This document shows positions 36,001 to 44,445 of a stretch of 64,000 nt of DNA, piece by piece (within the stretch, counting starts at the first letter, position 1; each line of letters opens with the position of its first letter). This DNA comes from a bacterium (GTDB lineage Bacteria; Zhuqueibacterota; Zhuqueibacteria; Zhuqueibacterales; Geothermadaptataceae). The stretch spans positions 19,799 through 83,798 of the forward strand of contig JAJRYV010000009.1 in the NCBI GenBank assembly GCA_024275575.1, given 5' to 3'. Position numbers and translations under genes: made by a program. Below the pieces are notes generated by a model, which saw nothing but the letters and a program-made list of their open reading frames with translations, had not been told where the DNA came from and ran no database searches.

Positions 36001-36849
36001 ATCGTCGATCCGGACCACAGCTACGAGCAATTGCAATACAGCCTGCTCGGGGCAACTTATTTGCAGGTTAAATATGAGGCGGGCAAAGGCCTGTCGATAT
36101 TTGGGCCATCGAACTGGTTTGGCCGGGAAACCGTCACCCTGAAAGTCGATGACGGCAAAGCATTCGATACGGCCGGAATGACGATCACCGTGAATTCCGT
36201 CCCCGATTTTCTGCAGCCGTTCATCCTGCTCAGCCCGAACGCATCGTTTTATAATCCGCCGCCAACGGAGATCAATTTTATCTGGAGCAAGACGGATGAC
36301 CCCGATCCGGGTGAAACCGTAATTTTTAAATTCATGCTGGCGCACGATAACCAGTTTACTGATATCGTGCATGAAAATTCCACGCTTCGGGATACCGTCT
36401 ATGTTTTCCCGGCAAGCCATTTTCTGGAAAATACACATAAACCGGAGACATTCTATTGGCGTGTTATTGCCAGCAGCACCGACGGCACCGTACTGCAGAG
36501 CCAGGGGGATGCCAGCTTCACCATTCTCTGGCCGACGAGCGCGGTCGATGATTTTGTCGAAGGTATTCCTGCTGAATTCGCCTTGCGGCAGAATTACCCG
36601 AACCCGTTTAACCCGGAAACCAGCATCGCTTTTGATTTGCCGTCTTCAGGGGCTGTGAAATTGATCATTTACAATGCACTTGGGTATCAGGTGAGATTGT
36701 TGCATGCCGGCATCGCTGCTGCAGGCCGGCATGTGCTTACCTGGAATGGCCGTGATAATTCCGGTGAACAGGTTGCCAGCGGTGTTTATATCTATCGCTT
36801 GCAAGCGGGTGGGAAAATTTTCACCAAAAAGATGATTTTGATGCAATAG
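33088..36849 (+). CDS. 1,254-residue secreted PKD/cadherin-like repeat protein with type IX sorting domain
   Basis: A signal peptide is followed by a beta-propeller-like part (to about residue 400) with FSNDGGVSWSNST, which is an Asp-box-like motif. Two or three PKD domains follow (FDASRSTSGSGVFSEYAWDW and WDFGDGQTASGQSVNHSFAD). Four cadherin-like tandem repeats of about 95 residues come next, with recurring VNDAPQIS, PNQSVREGEVF, DPDH, and WFGSETLLFKV. The C-terminus is the sorting domain QNYPNPFNPETSIAFD and SGVYIYRLQAGG. Such proteins are surface-exposed adhesins or carbohydrate-binding modules. ATG 33088 is preferred; the TTG at 33082 has GGAAG upstream and is an alternative. Confidence 0.85.
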   Translation: MRTATRFVLGAGLFLCLQWTLFAQDWTEPAIVVGTGGAPDLAIDKTNGNVHVVANNNGVDYYEFDKDGNLLRSETLQNTIGVQYGYNFGSAIAVDSQGNPHVCYARKASGDYYNVYYTFYNGTKWIFPTKISSNILRGYHMRMAIDDNDEVHIIRSEQTNPADIVPSAATYYRIKDAQVTKTTTGLEFHRPDDHVDIGTFGQNDVHILLGYPNPSGQRLNYFRSDTNGDQLIGPQMILAGHISSRAGSPNLFIDNSGTLHIVYGTKSDSQNGGSPSVRYQRRQNGSLIRDVVVTANGELSLWDAGVSVGIGAVASNSTGDIVVVAYHTRSGGALRTRFSNDGGVSWSNSTQLASGAGGYEGRDKAMIEAWGNRFYVVYQNYGAVKMRWFKALGDPPVADAGGPYSKPEGEPVTFDASRSTSGSGVFSEYAWDWEGDGTYDDLTDNAVFVKTFADNFTATAKLRVTDIDNRTAETQFSLQIVNVKPAVTISAVSTADEGAAIAFEAVISDPGQDTHTVAWDFGDGQTASGQSVNHSFADQGNYTVTATVTDDDGGESSKTFTISVSNVPPVGNIGGPYTAVKDKSITLRGSATDPGSNDNLTFEWDLNNDGVFERSGSQVSTTYAAYGTFPLSMRVSDGDGGLDIVDGEVIVGTGAPVIAAIPDQQINEGGSFTPLPLDGYVTDPDHEDYQLTWTYSGNNQLLVSIINRVVLVNTPSPEFFGTEIIQLTATDPTDQKASVDVRFTVLSVNDAPQISTIPNQSVREGEVFSQVVLDNFVNDPDHADNTLFWQVTGNSELSVSVINRIVQVTTPGPNWFGSETLLFKVRDPLGAADSQNVVYTVTSFNDPPVISGIQGQTIIENGVFAPISLDQFISDPDNSIDQMSWSTYGQQKLQVNIDANHLATIAVADSEFAGTEIIHFVASDPGNQRDTSAVAFTVIGVNDPPVVSGFTDRIIDEDESVLYTMADLATMIVDPDHSYEQLQYSLLGATYLQVKYEAGKGLSIFGPSNWFGRETVTLKVDDGKAFDTAGMTITVNSVPDFLQPFILLSPNASFYNPPPTEINFIWSKTDDPDPGETVIFKFMLAHDNQFTDIVHENSTLRDTVYVFPASHFLENTHKPETFYWRVIASSTDGTVLQSQGDASFTILWPTSAVDDFVEGIPAEFALRQNYPNPFNPETSIAFDLPSSGAVKLIIYNALGYQVRLLHAGIAAAGRHVLTWNGRDNSGEQVASGVYIYRLQAGGKIFTKKMILMQ

Positions 36850-37169
36850 CCTGTTATTCAATTTATCCCATCCATCCGGGGCATCGCTGTTAAATTAAGA
36901 GCGTAAACCATTTTAAAATAATGATGATATAACGTCCGCTGCGGAATGAATCCCGCAGCTATTAAAAAAAACCGCCTGAAGGCGGCTCAATGATCAGGCT
37001 CGCTTCAGCGAGGTTAAGTTTACGTCGCTGCATATTTCAATATGCAGCGGGCGTCAAAATAGCTATTTTTATCTAAACTTAAGAATGCTGTTAACCGGAT
37101 ACCGAGGCATCCAAAAGCCTGCCCGGCAGCCGGAATAGAAATAAACATAGCGTTTACTCAAGAACCAGC
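36850..37169. repeat. tandem hairpin cluster between convergent genes
   Basis: Four consecutive hairpins lie at 36938-37049: GCTGCGG/CCGCAGC (36938-36944 with 36953-36959), CCGCC/GGCGG (36972-36976 with 36981-36985, preceded by a run of A on the plus strand), CTCGC/GCGAG (36999-37003 with 37008-37012), and CGCTGCATATT/AATATGCAGCG (37026-37036 with 37039-37049). The second hairpin, read on the minus strand, ends in TTTTTTTT and is a candidate terminator for dihydroorotase. The cluster separates two convergent genes. Confidence 0.6.
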
Positions 37170-38165
37170 TCACGGTTCAACAAGATGCCAGGCCAGTTCT
37201 TCACCGGCAAACATCGGCACGATATCACCATATTTTTCCGGAACGCTGAAGTTTTTTTTCTCAAAACGAACTTCCTTTTTCGGCGCTGTGATGTCATAAA
37301 TCCATTGCGCATTATCCGAAACAAAATCCTGTAAATAATCCAGTTTGCCGTATTTTTCGAATAATACCAGTAATAGCTGCAGCGCGATGGGCGCCGTAAA
37401 AATGCCGGCTGCGCAACAACTACTTTCTTTTCTGTGAACTGGATGCGGCGCTGAATCGCTGCCGAGCATCAGTTTAGGATGGGCCTGCAAAGCGGCGTCG
37501 AGCAAAGCCTCGCGATCCTGCGGTCTTTTGGCGATCGGCTTGCAGAATAAGTGTGGCCTGAGCATGCCGCCGGCAACATCATCCAGTGTGATGAGCAGAT
37601 GATGCACGGTTACGGTGGCATAAATATTTTCATAAAGCTGTAAAAAATCTACCGCTGCCGCTGTTGTGATATGCTCCATGATAATTTTCAATCGCGGGAA
37701 AGACTTTGCCAGCCAGGCATAGTTGGACAGAAAATCGCGTTCACGGTCGAGCACAAAACCATCGGTTTCTCCGTGAACCAGCAGCGGAATCTGCAATTCC
37801 TGCATCGCAGCAAAAGTCGGTTGTGCTTGCTGCAATGAATCGACTCCGCCTTCACTGTGGGTGGTAATCCCTGCAGGATAGAGCTTGATACCGATAATCC
37901 GGTCGCGGATTTTCTCGAGAAATTTTGCTGAATAATTTTTAAAAAACAGGGTCATATACGGCTCAAACTGATGTGGGCTGCAGGCCTGCCGCACCGCCGT
38001 TTCGTATTCGCGTAGTCGATTTTCATTGTCTACCGGTAGCACCAGGTTAGGCATAATGACGCCGCCGGCAAATGTGCGGGCGCTGAGTGGTGCGACGGTT
38101 TTGAGCATCTCGCCTTCACGCAGGTGCAAGTGCATATCGAGGGGACTGGTCAGTTTAAAAGTCAT
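37170..38165 (-). CDS. pyrC: dihydroorotase, class II
   Basis: This enzyme of pyrimidine synthesis closes carbamoyl-aspartate to dihydroorotate. The class II pattern is complete: [11 protein letters not shown] (the HxHxR metal and substrate ligands), the carbamylated lysine in [17 protein letters not shown], a later His pair in TVTVHHLLI, and [13 protein letters not shown] with the catalytic Asp. The size (331 residues) is normal. There is no signal peptide, so it is cytoplasmic. The next gene on the strand (5'-nucleotidase) could supply pyrimidine nucleosides by salvage. Confidence 0.92.
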   Translation of the reverse strand: MTFKLTSPLDMHLHLREGEMLKTVAPLSARTFAGGVIMPNLVLPVDNENRLREYETAVRQACSPHQFEPYMTLFFKNYSAKFLEKIRDRIIGIKLYPAGITTHSEGGVDSLQQAQPTFAAMQELQIPLLVHGETDGFVLDRERDFLSNYAWLAKSFPRLKIIMEHITTAAAVDFLQLYENIYATVTVHHLLITLDDVAGGMLRPHLFCKPIAKRPQDREALLDAALQAHPKLMLGSDSAPHPVHRKESSCCAAGIFTAPIALQLLLVLFEKYGKLDYLQDFVSDNAQWIYDITAPKKEVRFEKKNFSVPEKYGDIVPMFAGEELAWHLVEP

Positions 38166-38204
38166 GGCTTAATCTGTGCTAATTGGTTGAGTTGCCGTAG
38201 TCTA

Positions 38205-39644
38205 TCATTTTCGGCCGACAGCGTCGAGGTAATTCTCCAGTGGATTTCCACTTGATGTATTGAGCGATTTTATCCAGTCGATAACCGGCTGGCGGTAATG
38301 CACCGCAGTAAAATAGGGCGCCGGATCGAGATATTGAAACGGGCGGTCGTCGCGAGCGTAGAGGTAATCGGTCGTGAGCACGGGGTAAATTTGATTGTCG
38401 ATGATAGCGGAACTGTCGGCAAAAATGAACGGGTTGCCGCCGCGCAAACCTGCATGAATAAAATTTCCGGCCCACTGCTGCATTTCCGCTCCGTTCATCT
38501 CTATCTCGATAATCTGATTTTCAAAAGGCAGCAAACCGACCATCGTTTCCAGTGTAATTTCTCCCACCGGGATGGACTGGCGTATGCCGCCGGCGTTGGA
38601 CAGTGCCGCAGCGGCTGCAGGAAAAGTCTGCAACCATGAATCCATCACCATATTCTGCATCGCTGCAGATTCACGCGCAATACCGTTTTCAGTGTAACCG
38701 ATCACCTCGGCCAGTGCGGCATCCATCTGATTTTGCCAAAACCCGACGATTGCGCTGATTTCTGCATCACTGACTGTGCTCTGGTTGGGCAGAATGTCGA
38801 TTTGTATGTTTTTCACCTGCTTTTTCCCCATATCATAAGTCAACACCGCTTTGCCGTAAAACTCGAGATAGGCGCTGGTTTTCATCAAACCGACAGCGTT
38901 GATAATCTCGCCGACAAGATTTCTGCAATGACCGCCGGCGATCAACGAGATGCCGTTTGCGGCTGCAAAGGGCATCAACTGCCGCATTTCCGGCTCGCAA
39001 ATGTGGCCGAGTACGATGAGTATTTCGGCGCCGGCTGTTTTTACCTGTGGAATGATTTCTTCCAGCGCTGTTTCGTAAGGAATGAAATCAAAATCGGCAA
39101 CGTTGGTGGGGAAAGTGGAATACGGTGTGCTCGTCGTGGTCAGTCCGATGACTCCGACGGCAACGGAATCGACATCAACGATGGTGTACGGCTGGATGAA
39201 ATTCGGAATTTGTCCGTTCGATTTCTCGCGAATATTTGCCGAGAGAAAGGGAAAGGAGCTTTGCGCCACGCGTGCCTTGAGACCCTCAACTTTAAAATCG
39301 AACTCATGATTGCCGATGGCCGCTGCATCGTATTGCATCGCATTCATCACATTGGCCATGGATTCGCCCTGAAACCAGGTAGAGATCGCCGGCCCGGTCC
39401 ACATATCGCCGCCGCTGAGAACGAGAAAGGGACCGTTTTCGCTGAAGCCCTCCTGCTGTCGCCACAGCGCCATCAGGCCGTCTGTGCCACTGTGATTCTC
39501 ACCTGCGAGCATCCAGCCATGTTCGTCGTTAGTGTAGAGAATGGTGATCGTCTTTTCACGGTCTTCCGGCGCTTGTGGTGATTTTTTACCGCAGGAAATG
39601 AATATGAAAAGAGCAGCGCCAAATACGAGTATTTTTCGCAGCAT
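38205..39644 (-). CDS. 5'-nucleotidase/UshA-like lipoprotein
   Basis: A secreted metallophosphatase of the UshA family, anchored by lipid. The N-terminus is a lipoprotein signal ending LFIFISC. The catalytic domain has ITILYTNDEHGWM, LSGGDMWTGPAIS, AAIGNHEFDF, LGHICEPEM and IAGGHCRN, the five family blocks. The C-terminal nucleotide-binding domain carries NAGGIRQSIPVGEITL and the LPFENQI segment. It splits phosphate from extracellular nucleotides. Forty bases separate it from pyrC, and the two are on one strand with no terminator between. Confidence 0.88.
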   Translation of the reverse strand: MLRKILVFGAALFIFISCGKKSPQAPEDREKTITILYTNDEHGWMLAGENHSGTDGLMALWRQQEGFSENGPFLVLSGGDMWTGPAISTWFQGESMANVMNAMQYDAAAIGNHEFDFKVEGLKARVAQSSFPFLSANIREKSNGQIPNFIQPYTIVDVDSVAVGVIGLTTTSTPYSTFPTNVADFDFIPYETALEEIIPQVKTAGAEILIVLGHICEPEMRQLMPFAAANGISLIAGGHCRNLVGEIINAVGLMKTSAYLEFYGKAVLTYDMGKKQVKNIQIDILPNQSTVSDAEISAIVGFWQNQMDAALAEVIGYTENGIARESAAMQNMVMDSWLQTFPAAAAALSNAGGIRQSIPVGEITLETMVGLLPFENQIIEIEMNGAEMQQWAGNFIHAGLRGGNPFIFADSSAIIDNQIYPVLTTDYLYARDDRPFQYLDPAPYFTAVHYRQPVIDWIKSLNTSSGNPLENYLDAVGRK

Positions 39645-39686
39645 ATAATTTTCGGGTTTGGGGGTTAATAGCGAATGTAAAAAAAA

Positions 39687-40392
39687 CTAAAAATAAACTG
39701 ATAGTCCCAGGAGGGCAGAAGTATCATCAAATTCAAAACCGCTGCTTTGCATAGTATAGTCATCTGTTCTGGTCGGGTTTCCTGAATACTCGGTGATTCG
39801 TATTCTTGTACTTTCCTGGTAAAAGTATGATATATTAAAACCATATTCTGCGTGAAGACTGAAGTTTTTTCTAAAAAACAACTCCACCCCGTAACTAAAA
39901 GTCAAGCCGATTTGATAACGATCATTAACAGATTTTTTAACATAGCTGGTTTCAGCTCCCAAGAAAGAAATATCATCGGTATCAAAATTATCGATATTTA
40001 AAGCAATTCGTGGCCCCATACCAAAATACATTTTAATCTCCTCTTTCCGATTGAAATATCTTAAGTATTCAGCCATCAGTTCAAATTTGATATCATTATT
40101 GTCACGATCCTGATCAAACAAACTTGTATCTGCATAAAAAAAATTTTTTTGATTCCCGGGTTTGCCATTTTTTTGCTCTTGCGCTCAAACCCACTCGAAA
40201 AGCATTCTTGTCACTCGAATGATATTTGTAGGAAAGCAAAGCGCCTTTAAATGAAGTTAATGAGAGAAAACTGTACATTCGGAACTGTAATGAATGGCTT
40301 TTGAAAATGCTTAATGAATCCGTTTGAGCTTGAACATTCGTAAGTGAAATTAGAATAATAAACAGAAAAATAGCCCTTGGTTTCGTTTGCAT
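39687..40392 (-). pseudogene. outer-membrane beta-barrel protein, frameshifted at a homopolymer
   Basis: Two minus-strand frames form one protein. The first (40392 to 40114) has a signal peptide ending NVQAQ and the opening strands. The second (from 40121) completes alternating beta strands and ends with LSVYF, the terminal Phe typical of outer-membrane proteins. The reading frame changes at 40136-40150, where the plus strand is eight A followed by seven T. Across it, frame two reads FFYADTSLFDQD, which continues naturally from the first frame. A one-base sequencing error, a true mutation or slippage-based phase switching would all fit. The joined product would have about 234 residues. Confidence 0.75.
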
Positions 40393-40472
40393 GATCGATG
40401 TACCCCATTTAAATTGAATGGAGTGATATATTAGTTTTAGAGTGTTTAACGCGTAATGCCTATTTGTGATTT

Positions 40473-41384
40473 TTAATGGTGCATCTCACCCCACATTTTT
40501 TCACCGGCAGAGACCTCGATGGCGAGTGTATTGGCTTCCATCGGCAGCGGGCAGGTAGCGTAGGGTGAGAAAACGCAGGGCGGATTATAAGCCTTGTTGA
40601 AATCGATGACAGCAGTTCCCTGTTCATCCGGCACTGGAATATAAATAAAGCGGCCACCACCATAGGTTGTTTTTTTATTTGTTAAATCGCCGAAAACGAC
40701 GAACATGCTTTTTCTTTTTGCCGGGTCACCGGTTGTTTCCAGGCGAAATGTGCGGCCGTCTTTTTCAAAAACATAAGCGCCGAAGCAGTGTTCCTCTGTC
40801 TGCCCGCCGATGATATCGGGCACGATTACCTTTTTCGGTGGGTCGTAGAGTTCGAATTTTGCCTTGATGCGCCAGTTTTCATCGACAGGGAAGCGGTCGA
40901 TACCTTTAAATTCGTCGATCCGTTTGTGCTTCAAATCGCGCAAACGAATGCCATAGCGGTCGCCGCGTTTGATGATATAAAAACGTAAATCACCATAATC
41001 TAAAATGGTGGTATTCTCCTGACTATCATCGAGAAGCGTCATTTTTCCGGCAGGTTTTCCCTCGCAGGTAATTTCGACGCCTTTGCGAGGCGTAAAATTG
41101 ACAACACCTTTTTTTAAATAGAAAGTGCCGAGAAACGGGGCGGCTTTCGCGGGAAAAACGATTTCGTTTTTCTCATCAACGCCGATAGTATTTTCCCCTT
41201 CCTGCAACCAGTATAAGCCGGCCAGATTGAGCCAGCCCGTTTCAGTTTTCAGTCGCTCTAAGCGCGCCTGGTGCCATGCGGCGAGCTCGGTGATATATTC
41301 CGGTGAGGCTTTGGGTCTTGACTGGCAAGCCGGTAAGATCATCACTAAAAATAGTAAGAGACTGAATGAATTGATAAAGCGCAT
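40473..41384 (-). CDS. DUF1684 lipoprotein
   Basis: The family is defined by sequence, not activity. A lipoprotein signal (LLLFLVMILPAC, Cys at about residue 20) is followed by WHQARLERLKTETGWLNLAGLYWL, GIDRFPVDENWRIKA, and the closing block FSPYATCPLP and LAIEVSAGEKMWG, all typical of DUF1684. ATG 41384 is chosen because GGGAGG lies just upstream; the longer frame adds an unrelated six residues. Its function is unknown. Confidence 0.85.
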   Translation of the reverse strand: MRFINSFSLLLFLVMILPACQSRPKASPEYITELAAWHQARLERLKTETGWLNLAGLYWLQEGENTIGVDEKNEIVFPAKAAPFLGTFYLKKGVVNFTPRKGVEITCEGKPAGKMTLLDDSQENTTILDYGDLRFYIIKRGDRYGIRLRDLKHKRIDEFKGIDRFPVDENWRIKAKFELYDPPKKVIVPDIIGGQTEEHCFGAYVFEKDGRTFRLETTGDPAKRKSMFVVFGDLTNKKTTYGGGRFIYIPVPDEQGTAVIDFNKAYNPPCVFSPYATCPLPMEANTLAIEVSAGEKMWGEMHH

Positions 41385-41423
41385 TTTTCCTCCCGAGGTC
41401 ATCGGTTTGTGTGAGTTGTTTTT

Positions 41424-42155
41424 TTAAACTTTTTTCACCCGGGAAACACCGTTCGATTTGTTGATTTTTCTTTTCGACTTGCGGCGAAGCGGTTTCGGTG
41501 AAAAGCGTTGTCGCCACCACTTTGAATCGAGGACGAGGTGGATGTAATGACCGGAAAAAAATGCCAGCGGATACATCCAGTTTTCGATTAAAAATTTCAT
41601 CGCTTTTTGCAGCGAGAAATCGGAGAACCAGGCATTTTTCGCACGCAGGTATTCCAGACCCAGGCTGTAGAAAAGGGAAAAAATAAACGGCACCAGCCAG
41701 TGATGCGTCCAACTACGGTGCGTGCCGATAAGCGGCAAAAAAGCGAGAATGGCTACCAGCGCTAACAGCTTTAATTCACCGAGAATAAAAAACGACAGCA
41801 GCAGAATAACCATAAAACGTGCATAATATTTCTGCGGCCGGGAGCGAATATCGAGATCGGGGAACAACCCCATAAAAACGGTGAGCAAAAACAGGCTGAA
41901 CAGGCTACGCACTTCCCCGGCATTCCAGGGCGTGCGGATGAATTCCGCCATCGAGTTGAGCTTGAAATTTATCTGTTCACCGAAAATCGCAATGAGCCCA
42001 ACCGCTGCGCCGGTAAGCAGTGCGCCGTTTAAATGATTTTTATAATCGATATTGCCCTCTGAAGTTAGAAATTGAATGAGTTTTTCTAAAATGTCACGTG
42101 CAGGAGAGAAGTTTGCCGATTGTAACAAACTAAAATTTAAAACAACACAAAGCAA
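41424..42155 (-). CDS. YdjM-like membrane metal-dependent hydrolase (DUF457-type)
   Basis: A membrane protein with about six helices that matches the LexA-regulated YdjM family. The motifs are GLFPDLD, HRSWTHHWLVP and FSGHYIHLVLDSKWW, which hold the His and Asp residues of the predicted metal site. The substrate is unknown. The N-terminal 30 residues before DYKNHLNGALLTG are not conserved, so the real start may be downstream at a non-ATG codon. Confidence 0.75.
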   Translation of the reverse strand: MLCVVLNFSLLQSANFSPARDILEKLIQFLTSEGNIDYKNHLNGALLTGAAVGLIAIFGEQINFKLNSMAEFIRTPWNAGEVRSLFSLFLLTVFMGLFPDLDIRSRPQKYYARFMVILLLSFFILGELKLLALVAILAFLPLIGTHRSWTHHWLVPFIFSLFYSLGLEYLRAKNAWFSDFSLQKAMKFLIENWMYPLAFFSGHYIHLVLDSKWWRQRFSPKPLRRKSKRKINKSNGVSRVKKV

Positions 42156-42251
42156 GGAGAAATATCCCGATGCTTTTTTAAAAGAAGTGCAAATAATTTC
42201 CGTATTCGTTCATGAAAAGGAAATAAAGAACGGCTCGGTTGAGTGGTGGCA

Positions 42252-42500
42252 TTAACGGGGATTGCGTAGCGGTTTTTCCAATTCGTAAATCTTGTCGGCG
42301 ATGGCCTCCATTTGTTTGGCAAACATTGTATGGCAGTCGCTCAGCGCCTGGTTGTAGAAACAGGGCCCGATTTCTCCGGCAAAAAAGTCCAGCAGGAATT
42401 CGGCTTTCAGCCCACCGATTTGGTGATCGAGATCTTCTTCGAAATAGGTTTGAACCCGGCTGATGATTTCGGCTTTAATCTCTTTGGATAATTTGATCAT
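42252..42500 (-). CDS. DUF2164 protein
   Basis: An 82-residue protein of the DUF2164 family: LSKEIKAEIISRVQTYFEE, IGGLKAEFLLDFFAGEIGP and FYNQALSDC are the conserved stretches. It has no signal peptide and no known function. The ATG at 42500 is chosen over the upstream frame, which adds an unrelated 31 residues. Confidence 0.8.
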   Translation of the reverse strand: MIKLSKEIKAEIISRVQTYFEEDLDHQIGGLKAEFLLDFFAGEIGPCFYNQALSDCHTMFAKQMEAIADKIYELEKPLRNPR

Positions 42501-42640
42501 GGGTGTTCTTTCTGGTTGAGTTAAATTAAAAACAGAGCAAACATCACGTGTTTCCCTGTTTGCTCTACTGAAAAACTCAGGGGGTTTCAGCAAAATGATC
42601 CGATACCTGCATCGGACTCTCTTTTTTTATTTTCCCTGAA

Positions 42641-43012
42641 TTATTGTTTGCTGGCCACGTATTTTTGAATATCGATATCCCATGTATTGCCCAATTTAAT
42701 AAATAAATCTCTTTCGGCAGGTGCCAGTTTCCCATCGGCGACAATCAATTCAAAGGCAAAATCTAGGATTACCATCCTGTCCTTTGCTGATGATGTCTCT
42801 TTAACGGTGAGCGCTGCAAGTTTGAGCTCGTCCATTAAACCATCGGCTTTCAAAATGCTGATAGAGTCGATAACCTGGCCAGGTTCAAAATCGATATTGC
42901 CGTTATTTGATTTAAGAAAATCGAGGATGACATCAATTTCTGACTTGCTGACCTCACCATCGATTGCTGATAAAAAATACAGGACTTCAAAAGCAGCTTG
43001 AAATTTGTTCAT
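42641..43012 (-). CDS. TerB-like protein
   Basis: A 123-residue helical protein of the TerB superfamily. The features are AFEVLYFLSAIDGEVSKSE, with the DGE metal-binding turn, and the second copy DFAFELIVADGKLAPAERD in the C-terminal half. Such proteins respond to metal or membrane stress, but no tellurite genes are nearby. GGGAG seven bases before ATG 43012 fixes the start; the longer frame begins in the upstream spacer. Confidence 0.75.
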   Translation of the reverse strand: MNKFQAAFEVLYFLSAIDGEVSKSEIDVILDFLKSNNGNIDFEPGQVIDSISILKADGLMDELKLAALTVKETSSAKDRMVILDFAFELIVADGKLAPAERDLFIKLGNTWDIDIQKYVASKQ

Positions 43013-43254
43013 TGGTCGCTCCCTGGTTAAGAAGTAAAATAACACTTTATTTATTGTATTGGCCTGGAACAGAGGAGGGTCTGAAAATAATCAAATTAAT
43101 CGGTACCGGGCGCCCAGACTGTTTTATATTCAGTTTATCGTGATGGAATGGATATTAAATGGTGTGGAGCAAAAAGATGTGAAGAATGACCCTGTGCTAA
43201 TTTAGAAAATGAGGATGGTGATGTCAACTTAAAAATGACGAACGACGGAAACAA

Positions 43255-43285
43255 CTGATTCCATCACTGTAAGTGACGGAATCAG
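43255..43285 (-). terminator. hairpin at the end of the rnf-FNR operon
   Basis: CTGATTCCATCACT (43255-43268) pairs with AGTGACGGAATCAG (43272-43285), 14 bp with one mismatch and the loop GTA. It lies 12 bases after the stop of the reductase gene. The T tract after it on the minus strand is short (TTGTTT), so termination may be only partial. Confidence 0.65.
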
Positions 43286-43297
43286 CAGGTTCGTCGA

Positions 43298-44152
43298 TCA
43301 ATAAATCAGCTCAACCCAGCGGTGACCGGCTTGCAGTTCGGCTTTGCGGCGCTGCCAGAGTTCATCGGAGCCGGCGACTTTGCTGAAGGTGGCGTCGAAG
43401 GTTGTGGCGATGGATTCCAGCCCGGCGAGGAAAACGTGGGTATTGGGTTTGAGCAACATTTTCCAGATTTCATCTTTGTTTTGCTTGAAAGCGGCAGCAA
43501 AATCGACCGGTTTGTCGAGATAGGGCTTGGGGCTGATGGCGAGAATTGCTTCAAAGGTCTCTTTGCTGTAATAGTTGCTCAAATCGTTCTTTTCATCGTT
43601 CATATACAGCATTTCGGCGCCGGTGCGCTGACCGTAAAACAGGCGGATTTTACCGCCCCAGGTTTGGTGTTTTTTATACAAATTCTGAATAAATGCACGA
43701 AACGGCGCGATGCCTGTTCCTAAACCAACCATGATGATATCGGCGGATTTATCGCCGGGAATTTCAAACGGCAGGCCGTAGGGGCCGGTGAGCTGCAGCG
43801 AATCACCGGGTTGCAAATCACAGAGATAATTGGAAGCTACGCCTTTGTACTGCTCGCCGCTGAATTCGTCGATATAATCGCAGCGTTTTACACATAAATT
43901 GATGTTTTTATCGCCGTTGGTGGTTTGTGCAACGGAATACAGGCGCAGATGGTCTTCATTGCCGAAATCGTGCGGCCCGGGAACGAGCACACCGACGCTC
44001 TGTCCCGCTTCGAGTGAGACATCGACGTCTTCATTGATTTCCAGAATGATATCGCGCACTTCCTCGGTGGATTGCTCCGGCGTGATTCGTTGTGATGATT
44101 TGACCACGGCATAAAAGCGGTTGCTTGTATCGTAGTTCTGTAATTGACTCAT
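43298..44152 (-). CDS. ferredoxin-NADP reductase (plant type)
   Basis: It moves electrons from ferredoxin to NADP. The FAD site is RLYSVAQTT, the FAD phosphate loop is GVASNYLCDLQPGD, the NADP loop is VGLGTGIAPFRAF and the C-terminus ends RWVELIY. About 284 residues match the plant-type FNR fold. GAGGA eight bases before the ATG fixes the start. The gene is last in the rnf run after a 62-bp gap, so reduced ferredoxin from pyruvate could flow either into Rnf (NADH) or into this enzyme (NADPH). Confidence 0.9.
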   Translation of the reverse strand: MSQLQNYDTSNRFYAVVKSSQRITPEQSTEEVRDIILEINEDVDVSLEAGQSVGVLVPGPHDFGNEDHLRLYSVAQTTNGDKNINLCVKRCDYIDEFSGEQYKGVASNYLCDLQPGDSLQLTGPYGLPFEIPGDKSADIIMVGLGTGIAPFRAFIQNLYKKHQTWGGKIRLFYGQRTGAEMLYMNDEKNDLSNYYSKETFEAILAISPKPYLDKPVDFAAAFKQNKDEIWKMLLKPNTHVFLAGLESIATTFDATFSKVAGSDELWQRRKAELQAGHRWVELIY

Positions 44153-44214
44153 ATTTTTATCCTCAAAATTAATTCTTGATTTCTTGTTTTACTGACAGGC
44201 CAAAAAATAATTGC

Positions 44215-44442
44215 TCACTTTGGGTGACCATTATTCCTGCGTGATTTTTCACAGCGTTCGTCTTCATCTTTGATGCAATGGCCGTGTGTCATACAGGAGC
44301 CGCAGCCGCCGCGCATAGAGAGCACATCGCGCCAGGCGCCTGCAGTAAAAATTTTACGCCAGCCAATCTGCACCAGCATCCATAAAAACATCATGCCGAT
44401 GATCAGGCCAATGGCGATCAGATAAGTTTGCAGTCGTTCCAT
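44215..44442 (-). CDS. small Cys-rich membrane protein in the rnf operon
   Basis: A 75-residue protein with one membrane helix (LIAIGLIIGMMFLWMLVQIG) and a cytoplasmic or periplasmic tail with four cysteines: CGSCMTHGHC, then C after EDER. It begins three bases after rnfA ends, with GGGAGG seven bases upstream. NqrM, the assembly factor of the related Na-NQR pump, is also a small Cys-bearing membrane protein, and this gene may play a comparable part for Rnf. The pattern CxxC-x5-C is not that of a standard ferredoxin. The assignment rests on position and layout only. Confidence 0.55.
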   Translation of the reverse strand: MERLQTYLIAIGLIIGMMFLWMLVQIGWRKIFTAGAWRDVLSMRGGCGSCMTHGHCIKDEDERCEKSRRNNGHPK

Positions 44443-44445
44443 CGA

